A stretch of DNA of 64,000 nt from Cinclus cinclus (GCF_963662255.1 NW_026912156.1:1-64000), one strand, 5' to 3'. Positions 1-12,139 are shown, numbered from the stretch's first letter. Notes: generated from the sequence alone by a model not told the origin. Program-made: numbers and translations.

Positions 1-255
1 CTGCCCCCTCCTCCAAACCTGGCTGCCATCGGAGGCCCAAACGCGCCCTACAAAATGACATCTGCATTGTGGGTTCTTGAGTTTGGCTTCTTGGGGAAAA
101 GTGCCTCCTTTCAAAGCCAACATGCCTAACTTGCCTGCGGCCCGTCCTGGGCTTTTGCCTACAAAAATTCCATAAGGACGAGGATTTCTCCCAGACCAAA
201 GCTGCCCCCTCCTCCAAACCTGGCTGCCATCGGAGGCCCAAACGCGCCCTACAAA

Positions 256-446
256 ATGACATCTGCCAAGTGGGCTCTTGAGTTTGGCTTCTTGGGGAAA
301 AGTGACTCCTTTCAAAACCAACTTGCCGGCGTCCCGTCCTGGACTTTTGCTACAAAAATTCCATAAGGACGAGGATTCCTCCCAGACCAAAGCTGCCCCC
401 TCCGCCAAACCTGGCTGCCATCGGAGGCCCAAACGCGCCCTACAAA
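256..446 (+). repeat. Representative 191-bp monomer (linked-variant subtype)
   Basis: This unit lacks one C (ttttgctacaaaa instead of ttttgcctacaaaa). Nearly always it carries a set of other changes together: gtgactcc for gtgcctcc, caaaacc for cggagcc, gcgtcccg for gcggcccg, and ggattcctcc for ggatttctcc. These linked changes make it a recognisable subfamily. Further members have their ggcttctt segment near 2,640, 4,975, 9,305, 16,375, 17,545, 21,460, 33,030, 41,250, 43,395, 47,900, 51,020, 53,560, 56,885, 59,625 and 62,950. The one-base loss shifts the reading frame. Confidence 0.9.
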
Positions 447-638
447 ATGACATCTGCCAAGTGGGCTCTTGAGTTTGGCTTCTTGGGGAAAAGTGCCTCC
501 TTTCGGAGCCAACTTGCCTGCGGCCCGTCCTGGGCTTTTGCCTACAAAAATTCCATAAGGACGAGGATTTCTCCCAGACCAAAGCTGCCCCCTCCTCCAA
601 ACCTGGCTGCCATCGGAGGCCCAAACGCGCCCCACAAA
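447..638 (+). repeat. Representative 192-bp monomer (basic type)
   Basis: This is one complete unit, phased from the ATG in 'aaaatgaca'. In order it holds a ggctcttgagtttggctt segment, a ggggaaaagtgcctcc segment, a cggag-caacttgcc segment, the first GGCC site in gcggcccgt, an A-run (acaaaaattcc), the ggacgagg segment, a C-rich tract (gccccctcctcc) and the second GGCC site in ggaggcccaaac, followed by acgcgcc. The unit carries about 62 C against 45 G on this strand, 56% G+C, and seven CpG sites in the consensus (about half the number expected from base composition). It would give a two-cut-per-unit ladder with HaeIII (GGCC). The length is exactly 64 codons, so reading frame is kept from unit to unit. 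Confidence 0.95.
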
Positions 639-800
639 ATGACACCTGCATTGAGGGTTCTTGAGTTTGGCTTCCTGGGGAAAAATGCCTCCGTTCGGAG
701 TCAACTTGCCTGCGGCCCATGCAGGGCTTTTGCCTACAAAAATTCCATAAGGACGAGGATTTCTCCCAGACCAAAGCTGCCCCCCCCTCCAAACCTGGCT

Positions 801-3170
801 GCCATCGGAGGCCCAAACGCGCCCTACAAAATGACATCTGCCAAGTGGGCTCTTGAGTTTGGCTTCTTGCGGAAAAGTGCTTCCTTTCGGAGCCAAAATG
901 CCTAACTTGCCTGCGGCCCGTCCTGGGCTTTTGAGTACAAAAATTCCAGAAGGACGAGGATTTCTCCCAGACCAAAGCTGCCCCCTCCTCCAAACCTGGC
1001 TGCCATCGGAGGCCCAAACGCGCCCTACAAAATGACACCTGCCAAGTGGGCTCTTGAGTTTGGCTTCTTGGGGAAAAGTGCCTCCTTTCGGAGCCAACTT
1101 GCCTAACTAGCCTGCGGCCCGTGCTGGGCTTTTGCCTACAAAAATTCCAGAAGGACGAGGATTTCTCCCAGACCAAAGCTGCCCCCTCCTCCAAACCTGG
1201 CTGCCATCGGAGGCCCAAACGCGCCCTACAAAATGACATCTGCCAAGTGGGTTCTTGAGTTTCGCTTCTTGGGGAAAAGTGCCTCCTTTCATAGCCAACT
1301 TGCCTAACTTGCCTGCGGACAGTCGTGGGCTTTTGCCAACAAAAATTCCATAAGGACGAGGATTTCTCCCAGACCAAAGCTGCCCCCTCCTCCAAACCTG
1401 GCTGCCATCGGAGGCCCAAACGCGCCCTACAAAATGACACCTCCCAAGTGGGCTCTTGAGTTTGGCTTCTTGGGGAAAAGTGCCTCCTTTCGGAGTCAAC
1501 TTGCCTGCGGCCCGTCCTGGTCTTTTGCCTACAAAAATTCCATAAGGACGAGGATTTCTCCCAGACCAAAGCTGCCCCCTCCTCCAAACCTGGCTGCCAT
1601 CAGAGGCCCAAACGCGCCCCACAAAATGACATCTGCCAAGTGTGCTCTTGAGTTTGGCTTCTTGGGGAAAAGTGCCTCCTTTCGGAGCCAACTTGCCTAA
1701 CTTGCCTGCGGCCCGTCCTGGGCTTTTGCCTCCAAAAATTCCAGAAGGACGAGGATTTCTCCCAGACCAAAGCTGCCCCCTCCTCCAAACCTGGCTGCCA
1801 TCGGAGGCCCAAACGCGCCCCACAAAATGACACCTGCATTGAGAGTTCTTGAGTTTGGCTTCCTGGGGAAAAGTGCCTCCTTTCGGAGTCAACTTGCCTG
1901 CGGCCCATGCAGGGCTTTTGCCTACAAAAATTCCATAAGGACGAGGATTTCTCCCAGACCAAAGCTGCCCCCTCCTCCAAACCTGGCTGCCATCGGAGGC
2001 CCAAACGTGCCCTACAAAATGACACCTGCCAAGTGGGCTCTTGAGTTTGGCTTCTTGGGTGGAAGTGCCTCGTTTCAAAGCCAACTTGCCTGCGGACCGT
2101 CCTGGGCTTTTGCCTACAAAAATTCCATAAGGACGAGGATTTCTCCCAGACCAAAGCTGCCCCCTCCTCCAAACCTGGCTGCCATCGGAGGCCCAAACGC
2201 GCCCTATAAAATGACATCTGCCAAGTGGGCTCTTGAGTTTGGCTTCTTGCGGAAAAGTGCCTCCGTTCAAAGCCAACTTGCCTAACTAGCCTGCGGCCCG
2301 TGCTGGGCTTTAGACTACAAAAATTCCATAAGGACGAGGATTTCTCCCAGACCAAAGCTGCCCCCTCCTCCAAACCTGGCTGCCATCAGAGGCCCAAACG
2401 CGCCCCACAAAATGACATCTGCATTGAGGGTTCTTGAGTTTGGCTTCTTGGGGAAAAGTGCCTCCTTTCGGAGCCAACTTGCCTAACTTGCCTGCGGCCC
2501 GTCCTGGGCTTTTGCCTCCAAAAATTCCAGAAGGACGAGGATTTCTCCCAGGCCAAAGCTGCCCCCTCCTCCAAACCTGGCTGCCATCGGAGGCCCAAAC
2601 GCGCCCTAGAAAATGACACCTGCCAAGTGGGCTCTTGAGTTTGGCTTCTTGGGGAAAAGTGACTCCTTTCAAAACCAACATGCCTGTGTCCCGTCCCGGG
2701 CTTTTGCTACAAAAATTCCATAAGGACGAGGATTCCTCCCAGACCAAAGCTGCCCCCTCCTCCAAACTTGGCTGCCATCGGAGGCCCAAACGCGCCCTAC
2801 AAAATGACATCTGCCAAGTGGGCTCTTGAGTTTGGCTTCCTGGGGAAAAGTGCCTCCTTTCGGAGTCAACTTGCCTGCGGCCCATGCAGGGCTTTTGCCT
2901 ACAAAAATTCCATAAGGACGAGGATTTCTCCCAGACCAAAGCTGCCCCCTCCTCCAAACCTGGCTGCCATCGGAGGCCCAAACGCGCCCCACAAAATGAC
3001 ACCTGCCAAGTGGGCTCTTGAGTTTGGCTTCTTGGGGGAAAGTGCCTCCTTTCAAAGCCAACTTGCCTGCGGCCCGTCCTGGGCTTGTGCCTACAAAAAT
3101 TCCATAAGGACGAGGATTTCTCCCAGAACAAAGCTGCCCCCTCCTCCAAACCTGGCTGCCATCGGAGGCC
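801..3170 (+). repeat. Left block, copy 1 (recurs at +4,693)
   Basis: About 2.37 kb (about 12 monomers) recurs at 5,494-7,863 with offset 4,693. Shared private spellings include the gggcttgtgcctac unit near 3,085 and the 'ctaactagcctgcgg' junctions. The copies differ by scattered substitutions, for example ccagaagg against ccataagg near 2,530 / 7,223 and gtgactcc against gtgcctcc near 2,660 / 7,353. This is clearly more divergence than between the HOR copies in the right part of the array. The part from about 1,827 onward occurs a third time at 4,164-5,511. Confidence 0.8.
831..1031 (+). repeat. Representative 201-bp monomer (9-base duplication type)
   Basis: This unit differs from the 192-base type by a 9-base tandem duplication next to the cggag segment, giving gcctaacttgcctgcgg where the short type has gcctgcgg. 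The same insertion recurs throughout the array, also as taactagcc, taatttgcc, taacatgcc and taactttcc, so it is an old length polymorphism and not a private event. The inserted TAA closes one plus-strand frame but leaves a second plus frame and two minus frames open. In the 31-monomer repeat at 52,671-58,734 I count nine 201-base units among 31. Confidence 0.93.
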
Positions 3171-3525
3171 CAAACGCGCCCTACAAAATGACACCTCCCA
3201 AGTGGGCTCTTGAGTTTGGCTTCTTGCGGAAAAGTGCCTCCTTTCAAAGCCAACATGCCTAACATGAATGCGGCCCATGCAGGGCTTTTGCTTCAAAAAT
3301 TCCATATGGACGAGGATTTCTCCCAGACCAAAGCTGCCCCCTCCTCCAAACCTAGCTGCCATCGGAGGCCCAAACGCGCCCTACAAAATGACATCTGCCA
3401 AGTGGGCTCTTGAGTTTGGCTTCCTGGGGAAAAGTGCCTCCTTTCGGAGTCAACTTGCCTGCGGCCCGTCCTGGGCTTTTGCCTACAAAAATTCCATAAG
3501 GACGAGGATTTCTCCCAGACCAAAG
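3171..3525 (+). repeat. Divergent monomers with a singular spelling
   Basis: This stretch is still made of the same monomer, but it contains spellings I see nowhere else in the window: cctaacatgaatgcgg in the 9-base duplication region, ttttgcttcaaaaattcc, and ccatatggacgagg. It sits between the end of the left block and the start of the second copy of the 1-640 block. It probably marks an old rearrangement junction. Confidence 0.65.
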
Positions 3526-4163
3526 CTGCCCCCTCCTCCAAACCTGGCTGCCATCGGAGGCCCAAACGCGCCCTACAAAATGACTTCTGCATTGTGGGTT
3601 CTTGAGTTTGGCTTCTTGGGGAAAAGTGCCTCCTTTCAAAGCCAACATGCCTAACTTGCCTGCGGCTCGTCCTGGGCTTTTGCCTACAAAAATTCCATAA
3701 GGACGAGGATTTCTCCCAGACCAAAGCTGCCCCCTCCTCCAAACCTGGCTGCCATCGGAGGCCCAAACGCGCCCTACAAAATGACATCTGCCAAGTGGGC
3801 TCTTGAGTTTGGCTTCTTGGGGAAAAGTGACTCCTTTCAAAACCAACTTGCCGGCGTCCCGTCCCGGACTTTTGCTACAAAAATTCCATAAGGACGAGGA
3901 TTCCTCCCAGACCAAAGCTGCCCCCTCCGCCAAACCTGGCTGCCATCGGAGGCCCAAACGCGCCCTACAAAATGACATCTGCCAAGTGGGCTCTTGAGTT
4001 TGGCTTCTTGGGGAAAAGTGCCTCCTTTCGGAGCCAACTTGCCTGCGGCCCGTCCTGGGCTTTTGCCTACAAAAATTCCATAAGGACGAGGATTTCTCCC
4101 AGACCAAAGCTGCCCCCTCCTCCAAACCTGGCTGCCATCGGAGGCCCAAACGCGCCCCACAAA

Positions 4164-5511
4164 ATGACACCTGCATTGAGAGTTCTTGAGTTTGGCTTCC
4201 TGGGGAAAAGTGCCTCCTTTCGGAGTCAACTTGCCTGCGGCCCATGCAGGGCTTTTGCCTACAAAAATTCCATAAGGACGAGGATTTCTCCCAGACCAAA
4301 GCTGCCCCCTCCTCCAAACCTGGCTGCCATCGGAGGCCCAAACGTGCCCTACAAAATGACACCTGCCAAGTGGGCTCTTGAGTTTGGCTTCTTGGGTGGA
4401 AGTGCCTCGTTTCAAAGCCAACTTGCCTGCGGCCCGTCCTGGGCTTTTGCTACAAAAATTCCATAAGGACGAGGATTTCTCCCAGACCAAAGCTGCCCCC
4501 TCCTCCAAACCTGGCTGCCATCGGAGGCCCAAACGCGCCCTATAAAATGACATCTGCCAAGTGGGCTCTTGAGTTTGGCTTCTTGCGGAAAAGTGCCTCC
4601 GTTCAAAGCCAAATTGCCTAACTAGCCTGCGGCCCGTGCTGGGCTTTAGACTACAAAAATTCCATAAGGACGAGGATTTCTCCCAGACCAAAGCTGCCCC
4701 CTCCTCCAAACCTGGCTGCCATCAGAGGCCCAAACGCGCCCCACAAAATGACATCTGCATTGAGGGTTCTTGAGTTTGGCTTCTTGGGGAAAAGTGCCTC
4801 CTTTCGGAGCCAACTTGCCTAACTTGCCTGCGGCCCGTCCTGGGCTTTTGCCTCCAAAAATTCCAGAAGGACGAGGATTTCTCCCAGGCCAAAGCTGCCC
4901 CCTCCTCCAAACCTGGCTGCCATCGGAGGCCCAAACGCGCCCTAGAAAATGACACCTGCCAAGTGGGCTCTTGAGTTTGGCTTCTTGGGGAAAAGTGACT
5001 CCTTTCAAAACCAACATGCCTGTGTCCCGTCCCGGGCTTTTGCTACAAAAATTCCATAAGGACGAGGATTCCTCCCAGACCAAAGCTGCCCCCTCCTCCA
5101 AACTTGGCTGCCATCGGAGGCCCAAACGCGCCCTACAAAATGACATCTGCCAAGTGGGCTCTTGAGTTTGGCTTCCTGGGGAAAAGTGCCTCCTTTCGGA
5201 GTCAACTTGCCTGCGGCCCATGCAGGGCTTTTGCCTACAAAAATTCCATAAGGACGAGGATTTCTCCCAGACCAAAGCTGCCCCCTCCTCCAAACCTGGC
5301 TGCCATCGGAGGCCCAAACGCGCCCCACAAAATGACACCTGCCAAGTGGGCTCTTGAGTTTGGCTTCTTGGGGGAAAGTGCCTCCTTTCAAAGCCAACTT
5401 GCCTGCGGCCCGTCCTGGGCTTGTGCCTACAAAAATTCCATAAGGACGAGGATTTCTCCCAGAACAAAGCTGCCCCCTCCTCCAAACCTGGCTGCCATCG
5501 GAGGCCCAAAC
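4164..5511 (+). repeat. Left block, partial third copy (offset 2,336/2,337 from 1,827)
   Basis: This 1.35-kb segment repeats 1,827-3,175. The offset is 2,337 before about 4,450 and 2,336 after it, because the copy lost one C (ttttgctacaaaa at about 4,446). The gggcttgtgcctac marker recurs near 5,421 and again near 7,776 in the copy at offset 4,693. The segment therefore exists three times in the first 8 kb, at 1,827, 4,164 and 6,520. Confidence 0.82.
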
Positions 5512-7863
5512 GCGCCCTACAAAATGACATCTGCCAAGTGGGCTCTTGAGTTTGGCTTCTTGCGGAAAAGTGCTTCCTTTCGGAGCCAAAATGCCTAACT
5601 TGCCTGCGGCCCGTCCTGGGCTTTTGAGTACAAAAATTCCAGAAGGACGAGGATTTCTCCCAGACCAAAGCTGCCCCCTCCTCCAAACCTGGCTGCCATC
5701 GGAGGCCCAAACGCGCCCTACAAAATGACACCTGCCAAGTGGGCTCTTGAGTTTGGCTTCTTGGGGAAAAGTGCCTCCTTTCGGAGCCAACTTGCCTAAC
5801 TAGCCTGCGGCCCGTGCTGGGCTTTTGCCTACAAAAATTCCAGAAGGACGAGGATTTCTCCCAGACCAAAGCTGCCCCCTCCTCCAAACCTGGCTGCCAT
5901 CGGAGGCCCAAACGCGCCCTACAAAATGACATCTGCCAAGTGGGTTCTTGAGTTTCGCTTCTTGGGGAAAAGTGCCTCCTTTCTTAGCCAACTTGCCTAA
6001 CTTGCCTGCGGACAGTCGTGGGCTTTTGCCAACAAAAATTCCATAAGGACGAGGATTTCTCCCAGACCAAAGCTGCCCCCTCCTCCAAACCTGGCTGCCA
6101 TCGGAGGCCCAAACGCGCCCTACAAAATGACACCTCCCAAGTGGGCTCTTGAGTTTGGCTTCTTGGGGAAAAGTGCCTCCTTTCGGAGTCAACTTGCCTG
6201 CGGCCCGTCCTGGTCTTTTGCCTACAAAAATTCCATAAGGACGAGGATTTCTCCCAGACCATAGCTGCCCCCTCCTCCAAACCTGGCTGCCATCAGAGGC
6301 CCAAACGCGCCCCACAAAATGACATCTGCCAAGTGTGCTCTTGAGTTTGGCTTCTTGGGGAAAAGTGCCTCCTTTCGGAGCCAACTTGCCTAACTTGCCT
6401 GCGGCCCGTCCTGGGCTTTTGCCTCCAAAAATTCCAGAAGGACGAGGATTTCTCCCAGACCAAAGCTGCCCCCTCCTCCAAACCTGGCTGCCATCGGAGG
6501 CCCAAACGCGCCCCACAAAATGACACCTGCATTGAGAGTTCTTGAGTTTGGCTTCCTGGGGAAAAGTGCCTCCTTTCGGAGTCAACTTGCCTGCGGCCCA
6601 TGCAGGGCTTTTGCCTACAAAAATTCCATAAGGACGAGGATTTCTCCCAGACCAAAGCTGCCCCCTCCTCCAAACCTGGCTGCCATCGGAGGCCCAAACG
6701 CGCCCTACAAAATGACATCTGCATTGAGGGCTCTTGAGTTTGGCTTCTTGGGTGGAAGTGCCTCCTTTCAAAGCCAACTTGCCTGCGGCCCGTCCTGGGC
6801 TTTTGCCTACAAAAATTCCATAAGGACGAGGATTTCTCCCAGACCAAAGCTGCCCCCTCCTCCAAACCTGGCTGCCATCGGAGGCCCAAACGCGCCCTAC
6901 AAAATGACATCTGCCAAGTGGGCTCTTGAGTTTGGCTTCTTGCGGAAAAGTGCCTCCGTTCAAAGCCAACTTGCCTAACTAGCCTGCGGCCCGTGCTGGG
7001 CTTTAGACTACAAAAATTCCATAAGGACGAGGATTTCTCCCAGACCAAAGCTGCCCCCTCCTCCAAACCTGGCTGCCATCAGAGGCCCAAACGCGCCCCA
7101 CAAAATGACATCTGCATTGAGGGTTCTTGAGTTTGGCTTCTTGGGGAAAAGTGCCTCCTTTCGGAGCCAACTTGCCTAACTTGCCTGCGGCCCGTCCTGG
7201 GCTTTTGCCTCCAAAAATTCCATAAGGACGAGGATTTCTCCCAGGCCAAAGCTGCCCCCTCCTCCAAACCTGGCTGCCATCGGAGGCCCAAACGTGCCCT
7301 ACAAAATGACACCTGCCAAGTGGGCTCTTGAGTTTGGCTTCTTGGGGAAAAGTGCCTCCTTTCAAAACCAACTTGCCTGTGTCCCGTCCCGGGCTTTTGC
7401 TACAAAAATTCCATAAGGACGAGGATTCCTCCCAGACCAAAGCTGCCCCCTCCTCCAAACCTGGCTGCCATCGGAGGCCCAAACGCGCCCTACAAAATGA
7501 CACCTGCCAAGTGGGCTCTTGAGTTTGGCTTCTTGGGGAAAAGTGCCTCCTTTCGGAGTCAACTTGCCTGCGGCCCATGCAGGGCTTTTGCCGACAAAAA
7601 TTCCATAAGGACGAGGATTTCTCCCAGACCAAAGCTGCCCCCTCCTCCAAACCTGGCTGCCATCGGAGGCCCAAACGCGCCCTACAAAATGACACCTGCC
7701 AAGTGGGCTCTTGAGTTTGGCTTCTTGGGGGAAAGTGCCTCCTTTCAAAGCCAACTTGCCTGCGGCCCGTCCTGGGCTTGTGCCTACAAAAATTCCATAA
7801 GGACGAGGATTTCTCCCAGAACAAAGCTGCCCCCTCCTCCAAACCTGGCTGCCATCGGAGGCC
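5494..7863 (+). repeat. Left block, copy 2
   Basis: This is the second copy of the 801-3,170 block at offset 4,693. It carries its own substitutions, such as 'accatagctgcc' near 6,260 and 'ctgcattgagggctcttg' near 6,720. From about 3,170 / 7,863 the two copies diverge: the first continues with acctcccaag and cttgcgg, the second with tctgccaag and gggttcttgggg. Confidence 0.8.
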
Positions 7864-10376
7864 CAAACGCGCCCTACAAAATGACATCTGCCAAGTGGGC
7901 TCTTGAGTTTGGGTTCTTGGGGAAAAGTGCTTCCTTTCGGAGCCAAAATGCCTAACTTGCCTGCGGCCCGTCCTGGGCTTTTGAGTACAAAAATTCCATA
8001 AGGACGAGGATTTCTCCCAGACCAAAGCTGCCCCCTCCTCCAAACCTGGCTGCCATCAGAGGCCCAAACGCGCCCTACAAAAGGACATCTGCATTGTGGG
8101 TTCTTGAGTTTGGCTTCTTGGGGAAAAGTGCCTCCTTTCAAAGCCAACTTGCCTAACTTGCCTGCCGCCCGTCCTGGGCTTTTGAGTACAAAAATTCCAT
8201 AAGGACGAGGATTTCTCCCAGACCAAAGCTGCCCCCTCCTCCAAACCTGGCTGCCATCGGAGGCCCAAACGTGCCCTACAAAATGACATCTGCCAAGTGG
8301 GCTCTTGAGTTTGGCTTCTTGGGTGGAAGTGCCTCCTTTCAAAGCCAACTTGCCTGCGGCCCGTCCTGGGCTTTTGCCTCCAAAAATTCCAGAAGGACGA
8401 GGATTTCTCCCAGAACAAAGCTGCCCCCTCCTCCAAACCTGGCTGCCATCGGAGGCCCAAACGCGCCCTACAAAATGACATCTGCCAAGTGGGCTCTTGA
8501 GTTTGGGTTCTTGGGGAAAAGTGCTTCCTTTCGGAGCCAAAATGCCTAACTTGCCTGCGGCCCGTCCTGGGCTTTTGAGTACAAAAATTCCAGAAGGACG
8601 AGGATTTCTCCCAGACCAAAGCTGCCCCCTCCTCCAAACCTGGCTGCCATCGGAGGCCCAAACGCGCCCTACAAAATGACACCTGCCAAGTGGGCTCTTG
8701 AGTTTGGCTTCTTGGGGAAAAGTGCCTCCTTTCGGAGCCAACTTGCCTAACTAGCCTGCGGCCCATGCTGGGCTTTTGCCTACAAAAATTCCAGAAGGAC
8801 GAGGATTTCTCCCAGACCAAAGCAGCTCCCTCCTCCAAACCTGGCTGCCATCGGAGGCCCAAACGCGCCCTACAAAATGACATCTGCCAAGTGGGTTCTT
8901 GAGTTTCGCTTCTTGGGGAAAAGTGCCTCCTTTCATAGCCAACTTGCCTAACTTGCCTGCGGCCTGTGCTGGGCTTTTGCCAACAAAAATTCCATAAGGA
9001 CGAGGATTTCTCCCAGACCAAAGCTGCCCCCTCCTCCAAACCTGGCTGCAATCGGAGGCCCAAACGCGCCCTACAAAATGACATCTGCCAAGTGGGCTCT
9101 TGAGTTTGGCTTCTTGGGTGGAAGTGCCTCCTTTCAAAGCCAACTTGCCTAATTTGCCTGCGGCCCATGTGGGGTTTTTGCCTACAAAAATTCCATAAGG
9201 ACGAGGATTTCTCCCAGACCAAAGCTGCCCCCTCCTCCAAACCTGGCTGACATCGGAGGCCCAAACGCGCCCTACAAAATGACACCTGCCAAGTCGGCTC
9301 TTGAGTTTGGCTTCTTGGGGAAAAGTGACTCCTTTCAAAACCAACTTGCCTGCGTCCCGTCCTGGGCTTTTGCTACAAAAATTCCATAAGGACGAGGATT
9401 CCTCCCAGACCAAAGCTGCCCCCTCCTCCAAACCTGGCTGCCATCGGAGGCCCAAACGCGCCCTACAAAATGACATCTGCCAAGTGGGCTCTTGAGTTTG
9501 GCTTTCTGGGGAAAAGTGCCTCCTTTCGGAGTCAACTTGCCTGCGGCTCATGCAGGGCTTTTGCCTACAAAAATTCCATAAGGACGAGGATTTCTCCCAG
9601 ACCAAAACTGCCCCCTCCTCCAAACCTGGCTGCCATCGGAGGCCCAAACGCGCCCTACAAAATGACACCTGCCAAGTGGGCTCTTGAGTTTGGCTTCTTG
9701 GGGAAAATTGCCTCCTTTCGGAGTCAACTTGCCGGCGGCCCATGCAGGGCTTTTGCCTACAAAAATTCCATAAGGACGAGGATTTCTCCCAGACCAAAGC
9801 TGCCCCCTCCTCCAAACCTGGCTGCCATCGGAGGCCCAAACGCGCCCTACAAAATGACACCTGCCAAGTGGGCTCTTGAGTTTGGCTTCTTGGGGAAAAG
9901 TGCCTCCTTTCGGAGCCAACTTGCCTAACTAGCCTGCGGCCCATGCTGGGCTTTTGCCTACAAAAATTCCAGAAGGACGAGGATTTCTCCCAGACCAAAG
10001 CAGCTCCCTCCTCCAAACCTGGCTGCCATCGGAGGCCCAAACGCGCCCTACAAAATGACATCTGCCAAGTGGGTTCTTGAGTTTCGCTTCTTGGGGAAAA
10101 GTGCCTCCTTTCATAGCCAACTTGCCTAACTTGCCTGCGGCCTGTGCTGGGCTTTTGCCAACAAAAATTCCATAAGGACGAGGATTTCTCCCAGACCAAA
10201 GCTGCCCCCTCCTCCAAACCTGGCTGCAATCGGAGGCCCAAACGCGCCCTACAAAATGACACCTGCCAAGTGGGCTCTTGAGTTTGGCTTCTTGGTGGAA
10301 GTGCCTCCTTTCAAAGCCAACTTGCCTAATTTGCCTGCGGCCCATGTGGGGTTTTTGCCTACAAAAATTCCATAAG
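7864..10376 (+). repeat. Mosaic stretch with a 1,178-bp (about six-monomer) duplication
   Basis: Ordinary monomers continue here without a simple periodic higher-order unit. Positions of roughly 8,390-8,990 resemble 5,439-6,039 (offset 2,951). About 8,690-9,080 recurs at about 9,870-10,260 (offset 1,178). The last pair is marked by the rare spelling accaaagcagctccctcc (near 8,815 and 9,993) and by gagtttcgcttcttgggg. The 191-base unit near 9,301 and the sequence after it resemble 16,369 onward (offset 7,068). Confidence 0.75.
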
Positions 10377-12139
10377 GACGAGGATTCCTCCCAGACCAAA
10401 GCTGCCCCCTCCTCCAAACCTGGCTGCCATCGGAGGCCCAAACGCGCCCTACAAAATGACACCTGCCAAGTGGGCTCTTGAGTTTGGCTTCTTGGGGAAA
10501 ATTGCCTCCTTTCGGAGTCAACTTGCCGGCGGCCCATGCAGGGCTTTTGACTACAAAAATTCCATAAGGACGAGGATTTCTCCCAGAACAAAGCTGCCCC
10601 CTCCTCCAAACCTGGCTGCCATCGGAGGCCCAAACGCGCCCTACAAAATGACATCTGCATTGTGGGTTCTTGAGTTTGGCTTCTTGGGGAAAAGTGCCTC
10701 CTTTCGGAGCCAACTTGCCTAACTTGCCTGCGGCCCGTCCTGGGCTTTTGAGTACAAAAATTCCATAAGGACGAGGATTTCTCCCAGACCAAAGCTGCCC
10801 CCTCCTCCAAACCTGGCTGCCATCGGAGGCCCAAACGCGCCCTACAAAATGACACCTGCCAAGTGGGCTCTTGAGTTTGGCTTCTTGGGGAAAAGTGCCT
10901 CCTTTCAAAGCCAACTTGCCTAACTTGCCTGCGGCCCGTCCTGGGCTTTTGCCTACAAAAATTCCAGAAGGACAAGGATTTCTCCCAGACCAAAGCTGCT
11001 CCCTCCTCCAAACCTGGCTGCCATCGGAGGCCCAAACGCGCCCTACAAAATGACATCTGCCAAGTGGGCTCTTGAGTTTGGCTTCTTGGGGAAAAGTGAC
11101 TCCTTTCAAAACCAACTTGCCTGCGTCCCGTCCCGGACGTTTGCTACAAAAATTCCATAAGGACGAGGATTCCTCCCAGACCAAAGCTGCCCCCTCCGCC
11201 AAACCTGGCTGACATCGGAGGCCCAAACGCGCCCTACAAAATGACATCTGCCAAGCGGGCTCTTGAGTTTGGCTTCTTGGGGAAAAGTGCCTCCTTTCGG
11301 AGTCAACTTGCCGGCGGCCCACGCAGGGCTTTTGCCTCCAAAAATTCCATAAGGACGAGGATTTCTCCCAGAACAAAGCTGCCCCCTCCTCCAAACCTGG
11401 CTGCCATCAGAGGCCCAAACGCGCCCTACAAAATGACATCTGCCAAGTGGGCTCTTGAGTTTGGCTTCTTGGGGAAAAGTGCCTCCTTTCGGAGCCAAAT
11501 TGCCTAACTTGACTGCGGCCCGTCCTGGGCTTTTGCCTCCAAAAATTCCAGAAGGACGAGGATTTCTCCCAGACCAAAGCTGCCCCCTCCTCCAAACCTG
11601 GCTGCCATCGGAGGCCCAAACGCGCCCCACAAAATGACACCTGCATTGAGGGTTCTTGAGTTTGGCTTCCTGGGGAAAAGTGCCTCCTTTCGGAGTCAAC
11701 TTGCCTGCGGCCCATGCAGGGCTTTTGCCTACAAAAATTCCAGAAGGACGAGGATTTCTCCCAGACCAAAGCTGCCCCCTCCTCCAAACCTGGCTGCCAT
11801 GGGAGGCCCAAACGTGCCCTACAAAATGACACCTGCCAAGTGGGCTCTTGAGTTTGGCTTCTTGGGTGGAAGTGCCTCCTTTCAAAGCCAACTTGCCTAA
11901 TTTGCCTGCGGCCCATGTGGGGTTTTTGCCTACAAAAATTCCAGAAGGACGAGGATTTCTCCCAGAACAAAGCTGCCCCCTCCTCCAAACCTGGCTGACA
12001 TCGGAGGCCCAAACGCGCCCTACAAAATGACATCTGCCAAGTGGGCTCTTGAGTTTGGCTTTCTGGGGAAAAGTGCCTCCTTTCGGAGTCAACTTGCCTG
12101 CGGGTCATGCAGGGCTTTTGCCGACAAAAATTCCATAAG
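10377..12139 (+). repeat. 10-mer family higher-order repeat, short copy (1,763 bp)
   Basis: Phased from 'gacgaggat', this block resembles the next one at offset 1,763 (10,871 to 12,634 and 11,106 to 12,869). It is one 201-base unit shorter than the 1,963-base form. Past about 11,400 the best offset becomes 1,963/1,964, which locates the missing unit. It includes the marker unit with ggacaaggat (gac at 10,971) followed by a 191-base unit with cgtcccggacgttt. Confidence 0.78.

Larger units (their letters stand above)
1..640 (+). repeat. Block repeated at 3,526-4,165 (offset 3,525)
   Basis: The first 640 bases match positions 3,526-4,165 closely, including the 191-base subtype with the less common 'ccctccgccaaacc' spelling of the C-rich tract. 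Agreement continues with several substitutions to about 830 / 4,355 and then breaks, where one copy reads ttgcggaaaagtgcttcc and the other ttgggtggaagtgcctcg. The start of the window falls inside this block, so its true left limit is unknown. Confidence 0.8.

Noticed and set aside
160..200. Polyadenylation or TATA-like signals in acaaaaattccataagg
   Set aside because: Neither AATAAA nor a TATA box is present. The A-run is part of each monomer and has no associated gene.
447..905. Plus-strand open frames of 60 to 280 codons starting at the ATG of aaaatgaca
   Set aside because: The ATG occurs in almost every monomer and the frame is closed by the TAA of each 201-base unit. The predicted peptide is just the translated repeat, with changes in every codon position between units.
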